Shown here in pieces: positions 41,890 through 50,752 of a stretch of DNA of 55,610 nucleotides. Each line of letters opens with the position of its first letter. Positions within the stretch are counted from its first letter, which is position 1. A program made the translations under genes and the position numbers. The notes beneath the pieces were generated by a model. The model saw only the letters and a list, made by a program, of their open reading frames with translations. It was not told the origin of the DNA and did not search any database. Source of the DNA: a virus; IMG/VR virus record IMGVR_UViG_3300032069_000013, positions 1 through 55,610 of that record; one strand, written 5' to 3'.

Positions 41890-42687
41890 ATGAGTAATTA
41901 CTCACCGAACGTAAACAATTATCAAGTAGCGAAAGGAGTTTTATATTTTGATCGTTATGATGATAATGGAGACTTAACCGGAGAACTTGACCTGGGAAAC
42001 GATCCTTCTTTTGCTCTTTCTCCGAATATTGAAAACCTGGAACATTTCTCTTCCAGAGACGGAATCAAAAGGAAGGATAAGGTCGCAGTCATTCAAGCTT
42101 CAGTCAATGGTAAGTTTACCCTTGACGAAATAAACTATGACAATCTGGCTTTGATTTTCATGGGCGGTGATACATCTTATTTTACACAGACCGGAGCGAC
42201 TGTAACGAATGAAGCTATAACTGCCCATGTAGGAAAGCATGTAAAACTTCAGTATCGTAAATTAACGGACGGTACTGTAGTTATTACCGATTCTACCGGA
42301 ATGACTACTTATATAGAGGATACTGATTATTCAGTAGACTATACAACCGGCAGGATCAAGGCTATTGTCGGAGGGAATATTACCGAAGGAGAAGATTTAT
42401 TTGTCGATTATACCTATGAATCTTGTTCTTATCCGGTGGTCAATATTGCGGATAGTCCCGAAATTACCGGGTTGTTACGTTTCAAGGGTGACTGTACTCT
42501 TGGGTATGACTTTGAGATCGTGCTCTGGAAAATAAAACTCACGCCGACTGGTGATGTGAATTTCATTAGTGAAGGATGGAACCAGGTGGAATTTAACTTT
42601 GAAGGTCTTGATGATACGGCGAATCACCCGACAAGTCCCTGGGGACAGATTATCGACATTGAAGGTGACACTGTGGTGGTATCATAA
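41890..42687 (+). CDS. Major tail tube protein (265 aa)
   Basis: NYQVAKGVLYFDRYDDNG, LGNDPSFALSPNIENLEHFSSRDG, VNGKFTLDEINYDNLAL and a C-terminal GDVNFISEGWNQVEFNFEGL are the pattern of siphovirus major tail proteins (YxxGKGxxYF...lG..p.f.l....e..eH.ss..g). An AGGAGG site precedes the ATG. It is followed by the tail chaperone pair as in lambda. Confidence 0.85.
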   Translation: MSNYSPNVNNYQVAKGVLYFDRYDDNGDLTGELDLGNDPSFALSPNIENLEHFSSRDGIKRKDKVAVIQASVNGKFTLDEINYDNLALIFMGGDTSYFTQTGATVTNEAITAHVGKHVKLQYRKLTDGTVVITDSTGMTTYIEDTDYSVDYTTGRIKAIVGGNITEGEDLFVDYTYESCSYPVVNIADSPEITGLLRFKGDCTLGYDFEIVLWKIKLTPTGDVNFISEGWNQVEFNFEGLDDTANHPTSPWGQIIDIEGDTVVVS

Positions 42688-42689
42688 TT

Positions 42690-43043
42690 ATGAATCTAAC
42701 TGGCGAAAAGGTGGGAGAACTTTTAGTAAAGCCGTGGACTTGGGGCAAAGTAGAACAACTTGCTCCAAGTCTTTCCAGACTATATTCTAAATGTAAATCG
42801 AATAATGTCACTATAACCGACATACAAAGTGTATTATCCAGACCTGAATTTTTGATTGAAATAATGCCGGAAATTACCGAGATTATTTCTATTACTGTAA
42901 ATGAAACACAGGAAGTAGTAAAAGAAAAAGGATTGGACGAAATTCTTATTGTCGTATTGAAAATATTCGAGCAGAATATAGGGTACTTAAAAAACTTATC
43001 AAGCCCGATTCAAACGATACTGGAGAAATTGGTGATAGTTTGA
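42690..43043 (+). CDS. Tail assembly chaperone G-like protein (117 aa)
   Basis: Acidic helical protein (MNLTGEKVGELLVKPWTWGKVEQLAPSLSRLYSKC...) in the position of lambda gpG, between tube and tape measure. Ribosomes that shift by -1 at A AAA AAC (42989-42995) continue into the next frame and make a longer G-T protein. Ordinary termination is at TGA 43041-43043. It binds the tape measure during tail assembly. Confidence 0.8.
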   Translation: MNLTGEKVGELLVKPWTWGKVEQLAPSLSRLYSKCKSNNVTITDIQSVLSRPEFLIEIMPEITEIISITVNETQEVVKEKGLDEILIVVLKIFEQNIGYLKNLSSPIQTILEKLVIV

Positions 43044-43051
43044 TTCGGGCT
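42989..43051 (+). promoter_or_regulatory. Programmed -1 frameshift signal (A AAA AAC plus stem-loop)
   Basis: A AAA AAC is in phase with the G frame (TTA AAA AAC). Six bases downstream, AGCCCGATTCAAAC (43002-43015) pairs with GTTTGATTCGGGCT (43038-43051), 13 of 14 positions. The -1 frame is open from 42995 to 43348. Spacing and elements are those of canonical shift sites. Confidence 0.9.
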
Positions 43052-43348
43052 ATTGCTTTACTGATAGCTCAAGGACATTCTTATCATGATATTATATGGG
43101 AATACCCTATAGATTTATTTTATGATCTGTATGAACAGTGTTTGTTAATGGAGATACAAAGAAACAAACAACTAGCAATCACGTACAGATTAGCAAGGTT
43201 TGCCGATAATAAAGATTTTAAAGAATACGTGTCCGATAACAGAGTTTCTCTAAAACCAAAGAAAAAGAAATTGACAAAAGAAGAACATAAACAGAACGCA
43301 ATGAATTTAAAAAGGATGTTTGTACGGCTGCTGACCAAAAAGAAATAG
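43040..43348 (+). CDS. Tail assembly chaperone T-like extension, made by -1 frameshift (102 aa)
   Basis: The frame is open from 42995 and encodes LIKPDSNDTGEIGDSLIRAIALLIAQGHSYHDIIWEYP...LYEQC, the usual T-domain. Independent initiation would need the TTG at 43040, which lacks a ribosome site; expression as a fusion with the preceding protein is more likely. It ends at TAG 43346-43348, inside the coding region of the tape measure's apparent N-terminus. Confidence 0.8.
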   Translation: MIRAIALLIAQGHSYHDIIWEYPIDLFYDLYEQCLLMEIQRNKQLAITYRLARFADNKDFKEYVSDNRVSLKPKKKKLTKEEHKQNAMNLKRMFVRLLTKKK

Positions 43349-43398
43349 CAAAACTCATTCTCAGTATCGAAGCGCAACTCGGTACTTTCAAAGGTCAA

Positions 43399-45825
43399 TT
43401 GAAAGAGGCGGGTGTTGATTTAGATACTTTAGGAAAAAAGGCGGGAGAAGCAAAACAGAAAATGAGTATCTTCGCGGATACTTATAAAGCTTTCCTTGCG
43501 GTACAAGCTACTATCGCAGTGGCTCAGAGATTGTATAATCGTATTGTCGGAGATTCGGTAGAACTTTACAAAGAACAAGTAAAGGCATTGTCTAATTTAC
43601 GCACGGTTCTCGGATATACCTCTACATCTTTATTGACACAATCTAAAATATTATCGGAACAAACAGCAATTGATGATGAAACAATTGTAACTATATATTC
43701 AGTAATCGGAGCATTTACTAAAGAGGAAAGTGTAATAAAAAGATTGACTCCGGCAATACTCGATTTTGCGAAAGCGCACAAGGATATGTCGCCGGAAACC
43801 GCTGCACAATTATTTACAAAAGCTGTATTTTCTTCTACCGATGCATTAAGCAGGTATGCTATAAAATTAGACGGTGCTGTCGGAAGCGAAGAACGCATTA
43901 ATGATGCTATTAAAAAGAGCACGGCTTTATGGGGAGGTTTGAGCCAAGCCTTTGCAAAAACCGACGTCGGAAGTTTACAAGGAATACAAATAAAAATTGA
44001 CAATATAAAAAAAACCATAGGACAGAAAATAATTCCGTATCAAGTAGAATGGAATGAGTTAATATTAAAAGCATATACATTTTTAAATAAAATTCTATCA
44101 TTAATGGATACTAAAGGATATTCTAAAGAAGAACAAAAACAATACAAACAAATATTTGATGTAATACCTAATATAGAAGATACTCAAAAACGTAAAGAGG
44201 CTTATTTAAAGGTATTATCCGATCTACAAAAAGAAGAAAAAGACATACAAAATAAACTAAAGATCACTACACAAATAGCTCCTTCCACTGGCGAACAATG
44301 GGCTACTAGATTAAAATCAGAAGAGAAGATTGAAAAAGATGTACTAGAAAACAGATTAAAAACTATTAAAGAATATCAAAACAAAATAAATGAAGAAGTA
44401 AAACCGAGAACTCCTGTGACTGTTCCTCCAGCGGGTGATCCTGAAAAAAAGAAACAGGAAATTCAAGTTAGGGATTTACGTTTATTTGAAGAAAAAATAA
44501 AATCTATTTTACTTGATATAGAAGAAGATTACAGAACCAACAGGAAAAATTTAGAACAGTATTATGATTCTCTTTTAGCAAGAACTAAGGATTTGTACGA
44601 AGGACAGATAAGAGCAGCGGAAGAGTATAAAAATAAACTAATCAAAGTAGGAGAAGATAAAGATAAAATAGAAAAGGCCGAAATGGACATAATGGTCAAG
44701 CAAGCCGAAATGAATAATAAGTTAAAAGAAATCAGAATAGAGAAAGCAAAAGCCATAGATAAAGAAACGGAAGCTATTAAAAAATTACAAGAAGCGGCGA
44801 TAGAAGATTTAAAAACAGAAAGAGAACGGGCTAATATTGAAGCATCTAAGATTAATCTTTCTCCTGAGAAAAAGGGTATAGACAAAGAACTTCAAGACAT
44901 AAAAAATAAATATGACAATAATATAAAAGTGTTTAATGATCTTCAATTGCTTTACGAGAAAGATAGCGAAGAATATAAAAAGGCTGAACAAAGTAAACTA
45001 ACAGCAACTCAATTATATTTAGCCGAAAAAGCAGAAATTGAGAAAAAATATTCCGATGAAGAAAAACAAAGAATCCAAGAAGCGTCTTTATATATAACCA
45101 AAACTCTTCTTTCTGCCTGGTCAACTTATTTTGACGTGCGTTTAAATAATTTAGAGAAGCAAAAAAATTCAGAAATCAATTATACAAAATCAACTATCAC
45201 CGATAAAGAAAAACAACAAAAAGCCATAGAACAGATAAATGCTAGATATGAAGCGGAAGCGCGAAAAATGGCAGAGAAGAAAAGAAAGATTGCTATTATC
45301 GAAGCCACCATTGATATGTTTGCTTCTGCTGTTGCCGCTTATAGGGCTTTTATGGGCATAGATATTATAGGCCCTGCATTAGGCGCTGCTGCTGCCGCTG
45401 CCGCGCTTGCTTTCGGAGCAATGAAGATCACTGCAATAGCTTCTGCCCAATATTTTGAAGGCGGTAAAGTATCCGGTCGCCAGGGACGGGACAAGGTAAA
45501 TGCAAAACTTACCGTTGGTGAATACGTACAAAGTAAACCGGCAGTAGATTATTATGGTGAAGGAGCAATGGAAGCGCTTAATAAAAGACTCATCCCTAAA
45601 AATCTTTTCAGAAATTATTCCGGTTTGCTGCCTTCTTTTCCAGGGAGATTTTTAAATTCAGGAGGCATGGTTTCTTCCAGAGATAAGGAAACTACTTTAC
45701 AGATAAATAATATTGTAGATTCAAACTTGATAGGACACTATATCAATTCTTCTGCCGGACAAGATGTAATTTTAAATGTGATTTCTAATAATCAGTATAC
45801 TATAAAAAGGAATCTTCAATTATGA
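43399..45825 (+). CDS. Tape measure protein (808 aa or longer)
   Basis: Helical protein with long coiled coils (about residues 350-610), a hydrophobic segment (AVAAYRAFMGIDIIGPALGAAAAAAALAFGAM, about 640-680) and then GGKVSGRQGRDKVNAKLTVGEYV, typical of tape-measure C-termini. TTG 43399 is the only ordinary start, but the same frame is open from 43291 and the residues just before (DQKEIAKLILSIEAQLGTFKGQ) look like the natural N-terminus. So the true start is probably upstream at a rare codon or reached by frameshift. Confidence 0.85.
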   Translation: MKEAGVDLDTLGKKAGEAKQKMSIFADTYKAFLAVQATIAVAQRLYNRIVGDSVELYKEQVKALSNLRTVLGYTSTSLLTQSKILSEQTAIDDETIVTIYSVIGAFTKEESVIKRLTPAILDFAKAHKDMSPETAAQLFTKAVFSSTDALSRYAIKLDGAVGSEERINDAIKKSTALWGGLSQAFAKTDVGSLQGIQIKIDNIKKTIGQKIIPYQVEWNELILKAYTFLNKILSLMDTKGYSKEEQKQYKQIFDVIPNIEDTQKRKEAYLKVLSDLQKEEKDIQNKLKITTQIAPSTGEQWATRLKSEEKIEKDVLENRLKTIKEYQNKINEEVKPRTPVTVPPAGDPEKKKQEIQVRDLRLFEEKIKSILLDIEEDYRTNRKNLEQYYDSLLARTKDLYEGQIRAAEEYKNKLIKVGEDKDKIEKAEMDIMVKQAEMNNKLKEIRIEKAKAIDKETEAIKKLQEAAIEDLKTERERANIEASKINLSPEKKGIDKELQDIKNKYDNNIKVFNDLQLLYEKDSEEYKKAEQSKLTATQLYLAEKAEIEKKYSDEEKQRIQEASLYITKTLLSAWSTYFDVRLNNLEKQKNSEINYTKSTITDKEKQQKAIEQINARYEAEARKMAEKKRKIAIIEATIDMFASAVAAYRAFMGIDIIGPALGAAAAAAALAFGAMKITAIASAQYFEGGKVSGRQGRDKVNAKLTVGEYVQSKPAVDYYGEGAMEALNKRLIPKNLFRNYSGLLPSFPGRFLNSGGMVSSRDKETTLQINNIVDSNLIGHYINSSAGQDVILNVISNNQYTIKRNLQL

Positions 45826-47624
45826 ATTACTTAGGATTCGATATTAATACTGAAACTACTCCTAAACCCTGGGGTTATCGTGAAAAAATCTGTTGGCAAG
45901 ATGCTTTACAAACTCTTGTTAAGGATACTGTTGACGGAAGTAAATACACAACTGGACATAAACATTTTAAATTATATTCCGATACTACTGGTGAATTGAC
46001 TGTGTATTGTAACTCATTAAAAGATACTACTTTTTATGGTAATATAGGAATTGGTTGTACACCGTCAGATTCATGGTTTACAGGAGTAAATTCCGTTCTT
46101 GAATTTTATGGTAGTTCTGAAATATCTTCCATTAGTAATTATGTTAATCACATAGATATTGCTTTAAATACTTTACAAACGAGTGCAGTAGAATGGAAAT
46201 ACAGAACTTCGTCTTTTGCTGCAAAATACAGTCAAATAGCCGGAGGACATGCTTTTTACAGTGCTATTTCTGGAACTACTGGAGATGTGATTTCTTTTTA
46301 TAATATATTATTAGTTCATTATACCGGTGTTACTGTTAATCTGGACAAAATTTCCGGTTATTTTTCTGTAAATGGTCAGACAACATCAAATTTATTTAAA
46401 ATAAATTTTACAACAGGAAGTGAATATATTCAGGCAAATGGTAAAGTAGGTATTAACTGTATACCTTCTCCCTGGAATGCCTCAGTTAACTCTGTCATGG
46501 AAATCTATGGAATAGATTGTAATGCAGCATTAACTCAAATGAATAGTGATTTACGTTTATCATGTGGAGCAGTACAAACAGGTACAGATGGATTAATAAG
46601 TTGGGTATACAAAAACACATCCAATGCTTATGCCACTTTATATTTACAATACCAGAATACTCATCAATTTTATGGTGTACCTAATGAAGATAACGGCACT
46701 GTATTGAATTGGACAAATAATAGAGTTTTTTATTTATCCGCCGGATTGGGAATAGCAACATTAACGGGAAGTGCTCCATATTTTGATATTATCAACACAA
46801 CACCATCCGATGCTGATGGAGGACGAGCATCAAGAATTTATGGAAGAGGTTATACTGTCGGCGGAGGTACTCCAGTATTACATGCATTGGGTTATCATGA
46901 GTTTTCATATAGTTTAACTGAGGTAGAAAGTCAAGCGGGCATGTGGAGGTTATATCTCAATGATGGAGATGATGGCAGTAATCCTTCTGTAAATATATTA
47001 AAGGCTTTATTGACGAGTATGAATTTTTATGTTGATACCTGGTTATCAAAAAGTGCACCAATATTTTACATTGAAAATACTTCACCGGGTAATGCTGACG
47101 GGGATCGTGCCTGTGTGATAAATGCGAGGGGAATGAGAACGGCAACCCTGGCAGAATTGGGGAAAATGACTTTTTCTCATTATGGAACAGGTACAGATTT
47201 TGCCGGAAAGTGGCAATTAAATCTACGTAATGCCGGATTAGATGATGTAAATATTATTACTGCATCAACAGCAGGAGGAGTAACTATTTATGACAATGTA
47301 GGGAATATAGGATTGATAATAGATGCTGATGCGGCATCGAGCAGTACAGGAAATGCTAGAATTACTTTTATAAATGATACTACACATTCAGGTGGTGTAA
47401 TGATGGCAAGAAGTGGATTAACTGCAACACTAGCAGATTCCTTAACTATTTATGCAGATGGTGTGCATGATATAAATATGAAAACCAATAATATATTACA
47501 ACAAAAAATTGCAGGAGATGGAAAAATTTATATGTATACTTTATCTGATTTAACTGCATCAGGTAATAAAGTTTATATGGTACAAGATACAGTAACAAAA
47601 GAAATAGGTTATTCCTCTACATAG
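45822..47624 (+). CDS. Tail fibre-like protein (600 aa)
   Basis: Glycine/serine/threonine/asparagine-rich beta protein with repeated blocks: GKVGINCIPSPWNASVNSVMEIYG resembles GNIGIGCTPSDSWFTGVNSVLEFYG earlier (about residues 74 and 210), and two blocks of IENTSPGNADGDRACVINARG type (about 327 and 425). The end, GNKVYMVQDTVTKEIGYSST, is common in Bacteroidetes-like and other phage fibres. No S74 chaperone domain is seen. It overlaps the tape-measure gene as ATGA. Confidence 0.6.
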   Translation: MNYLGFDINTETTPKPWGYREKICWQDALQTLVKDTVDGSKYTTGHKHFKLYSDTTGELTVYCNSLKDTTFYGNIGIGCTPSDSWFTGVNSVLEFYGSSEISSISNYVNHIDIALNTLQTSAVEWKYRTSSFAAKYSQIAGGHAFYSAISGTTGDVISFYNILLVHYTGVTVNLDKISGYFSVNGQTTSNLFKINFTTGSEYIQANGKVGINCIPSPWNASVNSVMEIYGIDCNAALTQMNSDLRLSCGAVQTGTDGLISWVYKNTSNAYATLYLQYQNTHQFYGVPNEDNGTVLNWTNNRVFYLSAGLGIATLTGSAPYFDIINTTPSDADGGRASRIYGRGYTVGGGTPVLHALGYHEFSYSLTEVESQAGMWRLYLNDGDDGSNPSVNILKALLTSMNFYVDTWLSKSAPIFYIENTSPGNADGDRACVINARGMRTATLAELGKMTFSHYGTGTDFAGKWQLNLRNAGLDDVNIITASTAGGVTIYDNVGNIGLIIDADAASSSTGNARITFINDTTHSGGVMMARSGLTATLADSLTIYADGVHDINMKTNNILQQKIAGDGKIYMYTLSDLTASGNKVYMVQDTVTKEIGYSST

Positions 47625-47636
47625 AGAAAGGATTTT

Positions 47637-48092
47637 ATGAAAATATCTAGGGAACATTTCTTTCTTTTATTTACAAAGATGAAAATAAAATTCAATTCAG
47701 AAGAAAAAATAGGCGGAAAATGTGCTTATGGATTTGATAAAAACATTCAATTAATGTCAAGTGAGATAAAATCCATAGGAGTATTTGCAAAAGAAATAAA
47801 ATATACCGACTTTGAAAAAAAGTTAAAGGAATTAAATAATGCATATAAGGATGTGAAACGTGTAACGGATGAAGAAAAAGAAAAAGTAGAAAAAGAAATC
47901 GAAGAAAAAATCAAACCGTTAAAAGAAGAGTACAAAGCGGCAATAGAACAATTTGATAAATTCATAAAAGAGGAAATCGAAATTGAATTTTATAAAATAA
48001 AAATGTCGGATTTCAATGAATATTTAAAAGATGAAATTGATACTGGTAATAATTTTTTATTTTGGAAACCTTTATTGACAGAACAATTATAG
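47637..48092 (+). CDS. Hypothetical coiled-coil protein (151 aa)
   Basis: AGAAAGG site before the ATG. After a beta-rich 50-residue N-terminus there is a long charged coiled coil (DFEKKLKELNNAYKDVKRVTDEEKEKVEKEIEEKIKPLKEEYK). Position after the fibre suggests a fibre chaperone or a tail-associated protein, not proved. Confidence 0.6.
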   Translation: MKISREHFFLLFTKMKIKFNSEEKIGGKCAYGFDKNIQLMSSEIKSIGVFAKEIKYTDFEKKLKELNNAYKDVKRVTDEEKEKVEKEIEEKIKPLKEEYKAAIEQFDKFIKEEIEIEFYKIKMSDFNEYLKDEIDTGNNFLFWKPLLTEQL

Positions 48093-48107
48093 AAATCAAA
48101 ATAATTT

Positions 48108-48767
48108 ATGGCTATATACGGCAGTAATTTTGACTACGGAGAATCTCCATATTATAAAGATGACGGCGGAATTATAAATGAAGATTCTCTTTTCGTGTTT
48201 TTTCCAAATTGGAGAGAACCGGTAAAATTGACATATCATTTTGATACAATTATATCCAATAGTCGATATGATTGTGAACAACGTAAATCTTTATTATCTC
48301 GACCTACTCGCAAACAATCTTTTTTATTGACAGAAGACATAGACGCTTCTAAAATATGGAATTATCTTTTAAGGATGCAAGCGAGTTCTTTGTATTGTCC
48401 TATTTACACGGAGTGTATTAAATTTTTAGATACGGGAAGTATCATAGGAAAGACCGAATTAAACTTCGAAGATATTACTTATTTTTATAATATAAAGAAT
48501 TATACAACCGCCATTTTACTTTACGATATAAGACAAATAGTATCAAATGAAATATTGTACATAGATTCGATTGTAATGAATAAAGTAAAATTTTTCAATG
48601 CTGTAGCAGGAGATCATTTATATCAAACGTCAAGAATTTACCCGTTATACAATTGTTATATTACCAATAAAAGCAGACGAGATGTAACAGATAAATTGAC
48701 CGAGATAGAATTAGAATTAACCGAGATTATGGAATTGACTTACATAGGAACTTACGGAGGTTCTTGA
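48108..48767 (+). CDS. Distal tail protein (219 aa)
   Basis: Beta-rich protein (VKLTYHFDTIISNSRYDCEQRKSLLSRPTRKQSF) with the length and place of the first of two distal tail proteins in GTA/lambda-like tail tips, before the DUF2163-like and NlpC/P60 genes. The RKSLLSRPTR motif resembles DUF2460-type or related tip proteins, but I cannot decide the family. It is followed by an AGG-rich ribosome site for the next gene. Confidence 0.6.
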   Translation: MAIYGSNFDYGESPYYKDDGGIINEDSLFVFFPNWREPVKLTYHFDTIISNSRYDCEQRKSLLSRPTRKQSFLLTEDIDASKIWNYLLRMQASSLYCPIYTECIKFLDTGSIIGKTELNFEDITYFYNIKNYTTAILLYDIRQIVSNEILYIDSIVMNKVKFFNAVAGDHLYQTSRIYPLYNCYITNKSRRDVTDKLTEIELELTEIMELTYIGTYGGS

Positions 48768-48768
48768 T

Positions 48769-49365
48769 TTGGAGCCTATTTTTTATCATAAACCGAATTG
48801 GTCACGAATACCGGATGTGAATTTTAATTTTTCACGTGAAGATACTATTTATCCCGGTACTGTAAGAACTTTATCACAAATAAATATTCCGGTACGTTCC
48901 TTTAAATACGGATATACTAATTTAAACAAAACAGACGAGTATGATATACTGAGTTTTTTTATTGATCGTAAAGGAAGACAGAAAAACTTTTGGCTGCCTA
49001 TATGGAAAAATACCTATGTCTGTATTTCTGATATTCTGATCGGGACATTGCAAATATTGATAAAGGAAAGTAACGCAAGGTATAATTACAATCAATATGA
49101 ATATGTTTTTATAGAAACAATTTACAATGAATTTTTTTATTATCAGATTAATAGTATAGAGTATGTGAACTCGACAACTGAGAAAATTAATTTGAATAAT
49201 ACGATTATTCAAACAGTCAATATAGAGAACATAAAATATTGTGGTAAATTATTATTAGTACGATTTGACACCGATGATCTCGAATTTACTTATCCTACTT
49301 CGAGAACAAACGAATTGACTTTACCTTTTATAGAATTAGTAAATGAATATTATGAGCACGAGTGA
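48769..49365 (+). CDS. Distal tail protein, second (198 aa)
   Basis: TTG start (48769) supported by ACGGAGG ending about 8 nt upstream. NWSRIPDVNFNFSREDTIYPGTVRTLSQINIPVRSFKYGYTNLNKTDEYDILSFFIDRKGRQKNFWLP has the arrangement of distal tail/DUF2460-like proteins (r.....f....grr..FWlP). Beta-rich throughout. Confidence 0.62.
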   Translation: MEPIFYHKPNWSRIPDVNFNFSREDTIYPGTVRTLSQINIPVRSFKYGYTNLNKTDEYDILSFFIDRKGRQKNFWLPIWKNTYVCISDILIGTLQILIKESNARYNYNQYEYVFIETIYNEFFYYQINSIEYVNSTTEKINLNNTIIQTVNIENIKYCGKLLLVRFDTDDLEFTYPTSRTNELTLPFIELVNEYYEHE

Positions 49366-49453
49366 TAAACTTTACAGATCAATAGATTATGGCCAGACTT
49401 GGATAGAAGTTGCTTCCGATCAAAACTGGTATAGTCTAGCAATGTCAGGATAA
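49352..49453 (+). CDS. Asp-box mini-ORF (33 aa)
   Basis: ATG 49352 lies inside the end of the previous gene; stop TAA 49451-49453. The sequence reads YRSIDYGQTWIEVASDQNW, which is a single Asp-box (BNR) repeat like those in the tail tip at 50743 (SVDYGVTYTKV). It is too short to be a propeller and looks like a remnant of a duplicated repeat. Translation is possible but its role is doubtful. Confidence 0.4.
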   Translation: MSTSDKLYRSIDYGQTWIEVASDQNWYSLAMSG

Positions 49454-49460
49454 TATTTAT

Positions 49461-50267
49461 ATGAGTATAAATAATAAATTATCAGAAATACAACAAATTG
49501 ACAGTCTGGAAATATATGACTTTATCACAGAGGTGTATACTTACAGATATACGAGTTATGACAAAGAAGTAATTATAGACAATAATACATATCTGCCCGT
49601 ATCCATAAAACGAAGCGGATTCAGGCGCGATTTAAACAGAGGAATTATAGAATGTACGATTACTGCTCCTATCTCTGTTTTATTCAATCAATTTATTACT
49701 TTATATCCTTTACTTTCAATAAAAGTAAAAATAAAAAAATATTTTATAGATGATTTTACAGAATACATCATGGTTTTTAATGGAATAATAAAAGGGATAA
49801 CTATCTCTGGAAAAGAACGTATCGCTTCGGCTAATTGTGTTTCAAGTATGGACGAATTAAATACTAAAGTGCCTTATATTTTTGTACAATCTTTTTGTAA
49901 CAACAGTCTATATGATTCTATTTGTAAACTAAATAAAAATAATTTTTCACAGTCTGTACAGATTATTCTTGATCCTGCCGATAAAACAAAAATTACATTA
50001 CTCGGGGTGATTTTAACAGATGATTATTATACTTTGGGAACTATGGAATATGAAAAAGAAAAACGTCTGATTATAGAACAAAAAGGAAGTATATGCAAGA
50101 TTCAAATTCCTTTTATAGATTTAACAGATAATTCTTTAGTCAAGATAATAAGAGGATGTGATAAAACTAAAGAAACTTGTTACAACACCTTTAAAAATAT
50201 AGATAATTTTTTGGGTATGCCTTACGTAAAAAGCGGACAAAATCCTGTAGATTTTGGAGTAACATGA
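49461..50267 (+). CDS. DUF2163/BR0599-like tail hub protein (268 aa)
   Basis: The C-terminal RGCDKTKETCYNTFKNIDNFLGMPYVKSGQNP is the signature of the phage BR0599 family (CdkT...C..kF.N..NF.G.P.iP..np), and the N-terminus LEIYDFITEVYTYRYTSYDKEVIIDNNTYLP matches the DUF2163 start. GTA-like tail tips use such proteins as hub, next to the NlpC/P60 peptidase, as here. ATGA overlap with the next gene. Confidence 0.82.
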   Translation: MSINNKLSEIQQIDSLEIYDFITEVYTYRYTSYDKEVIIDNNTYLPVSIKRSGFRRDLNRGIIECTITAPISVLFNQFITLYPLLSIKVKIKKYFIDDFTEYIMVFNGIIKGITISGKERIASANCVSSMDELNTKVPYIFVQSFCNNSLYDSICKLNKNNFSQSVQIILDPADKTKITLLGVILTDDYYTLGTMEYEKEKRLIIEQKGSICKIQIPFIDLTDNSLVKIIRGCDKTKETCYNTFKNIDNFLGMPYVKSGQNPVDFGVT

Positions 50268-50752
50268 AAAAAGTTTTTGAAAATACTTTACTAAAAGAAA
50301 ATTTAAACAGAGAAATTAAGTCTTGGTTAGAGACTCCTTATTGTCACTGGGGAAACAAAAAAGGAATAGGGGCGGATTGTTCCCTTTTTATTTTAAAAAT
50401 TTTTCAGGATATTGGTATTATAAATGATTTTACCATACCTTATCGGGATAGAGTATGGAGCAAATACGGAACCGAGGAAGTTTTACTGCAAAAGATAGAG
50501 GAAATCAGAATAAAATATATAAAAATGAATTACTACCTTTTGCAGATTTTTGAAAAAACATTTTTCTTTGGAGACCTTTTGACATTCTCTTCCAGAGACA
50601 GACTGACGGATCACATGGCTATTTATATTGATAAAGGTGAAATTGTTGAATCAACCGAGTCTATGGGAGTACATGTTTTAAAGTTGGATAATCGTATATG
50701 TAAACTAAGCAATTATTATAGATTTTACGAAAGAATAAAAGTATGGGCGTAG
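50264..50752 (+). CDS. NlpC/P60 peptidase of the tail tip (162 aa)
   Basis: GIGADCSLFILKIFQDIGI carries the catalytic cysteine, and LTDHMAIYIDKGEIVES the histidine, in the usual NlpC/P60 order. It would cut peptidoglycan peptides during DNA entry. It is between the hub and the tip protein, as in lambda gpK and GTA. Confidence 0.85.
   Translation: MKKVFENTLLKENLNREIKSWLETPYCHWGNKKGIGADCSLFILKIFQDIGIINDFTIPYRDRVWSKYGTEEVLLQKIEEIRIKYIKMNYYLLQIFEKTFFFGDLLTFSSRDRLTDHMAIYIDKGEIVESTESMGVHVLKLDNRICKLSNYYRFYERIKVWA

Noticed and set aside
42569-42790. 73-codon forward ORF across the tube and chaperone genes
   Set aside because: Shadow frame over two well-supported genes.
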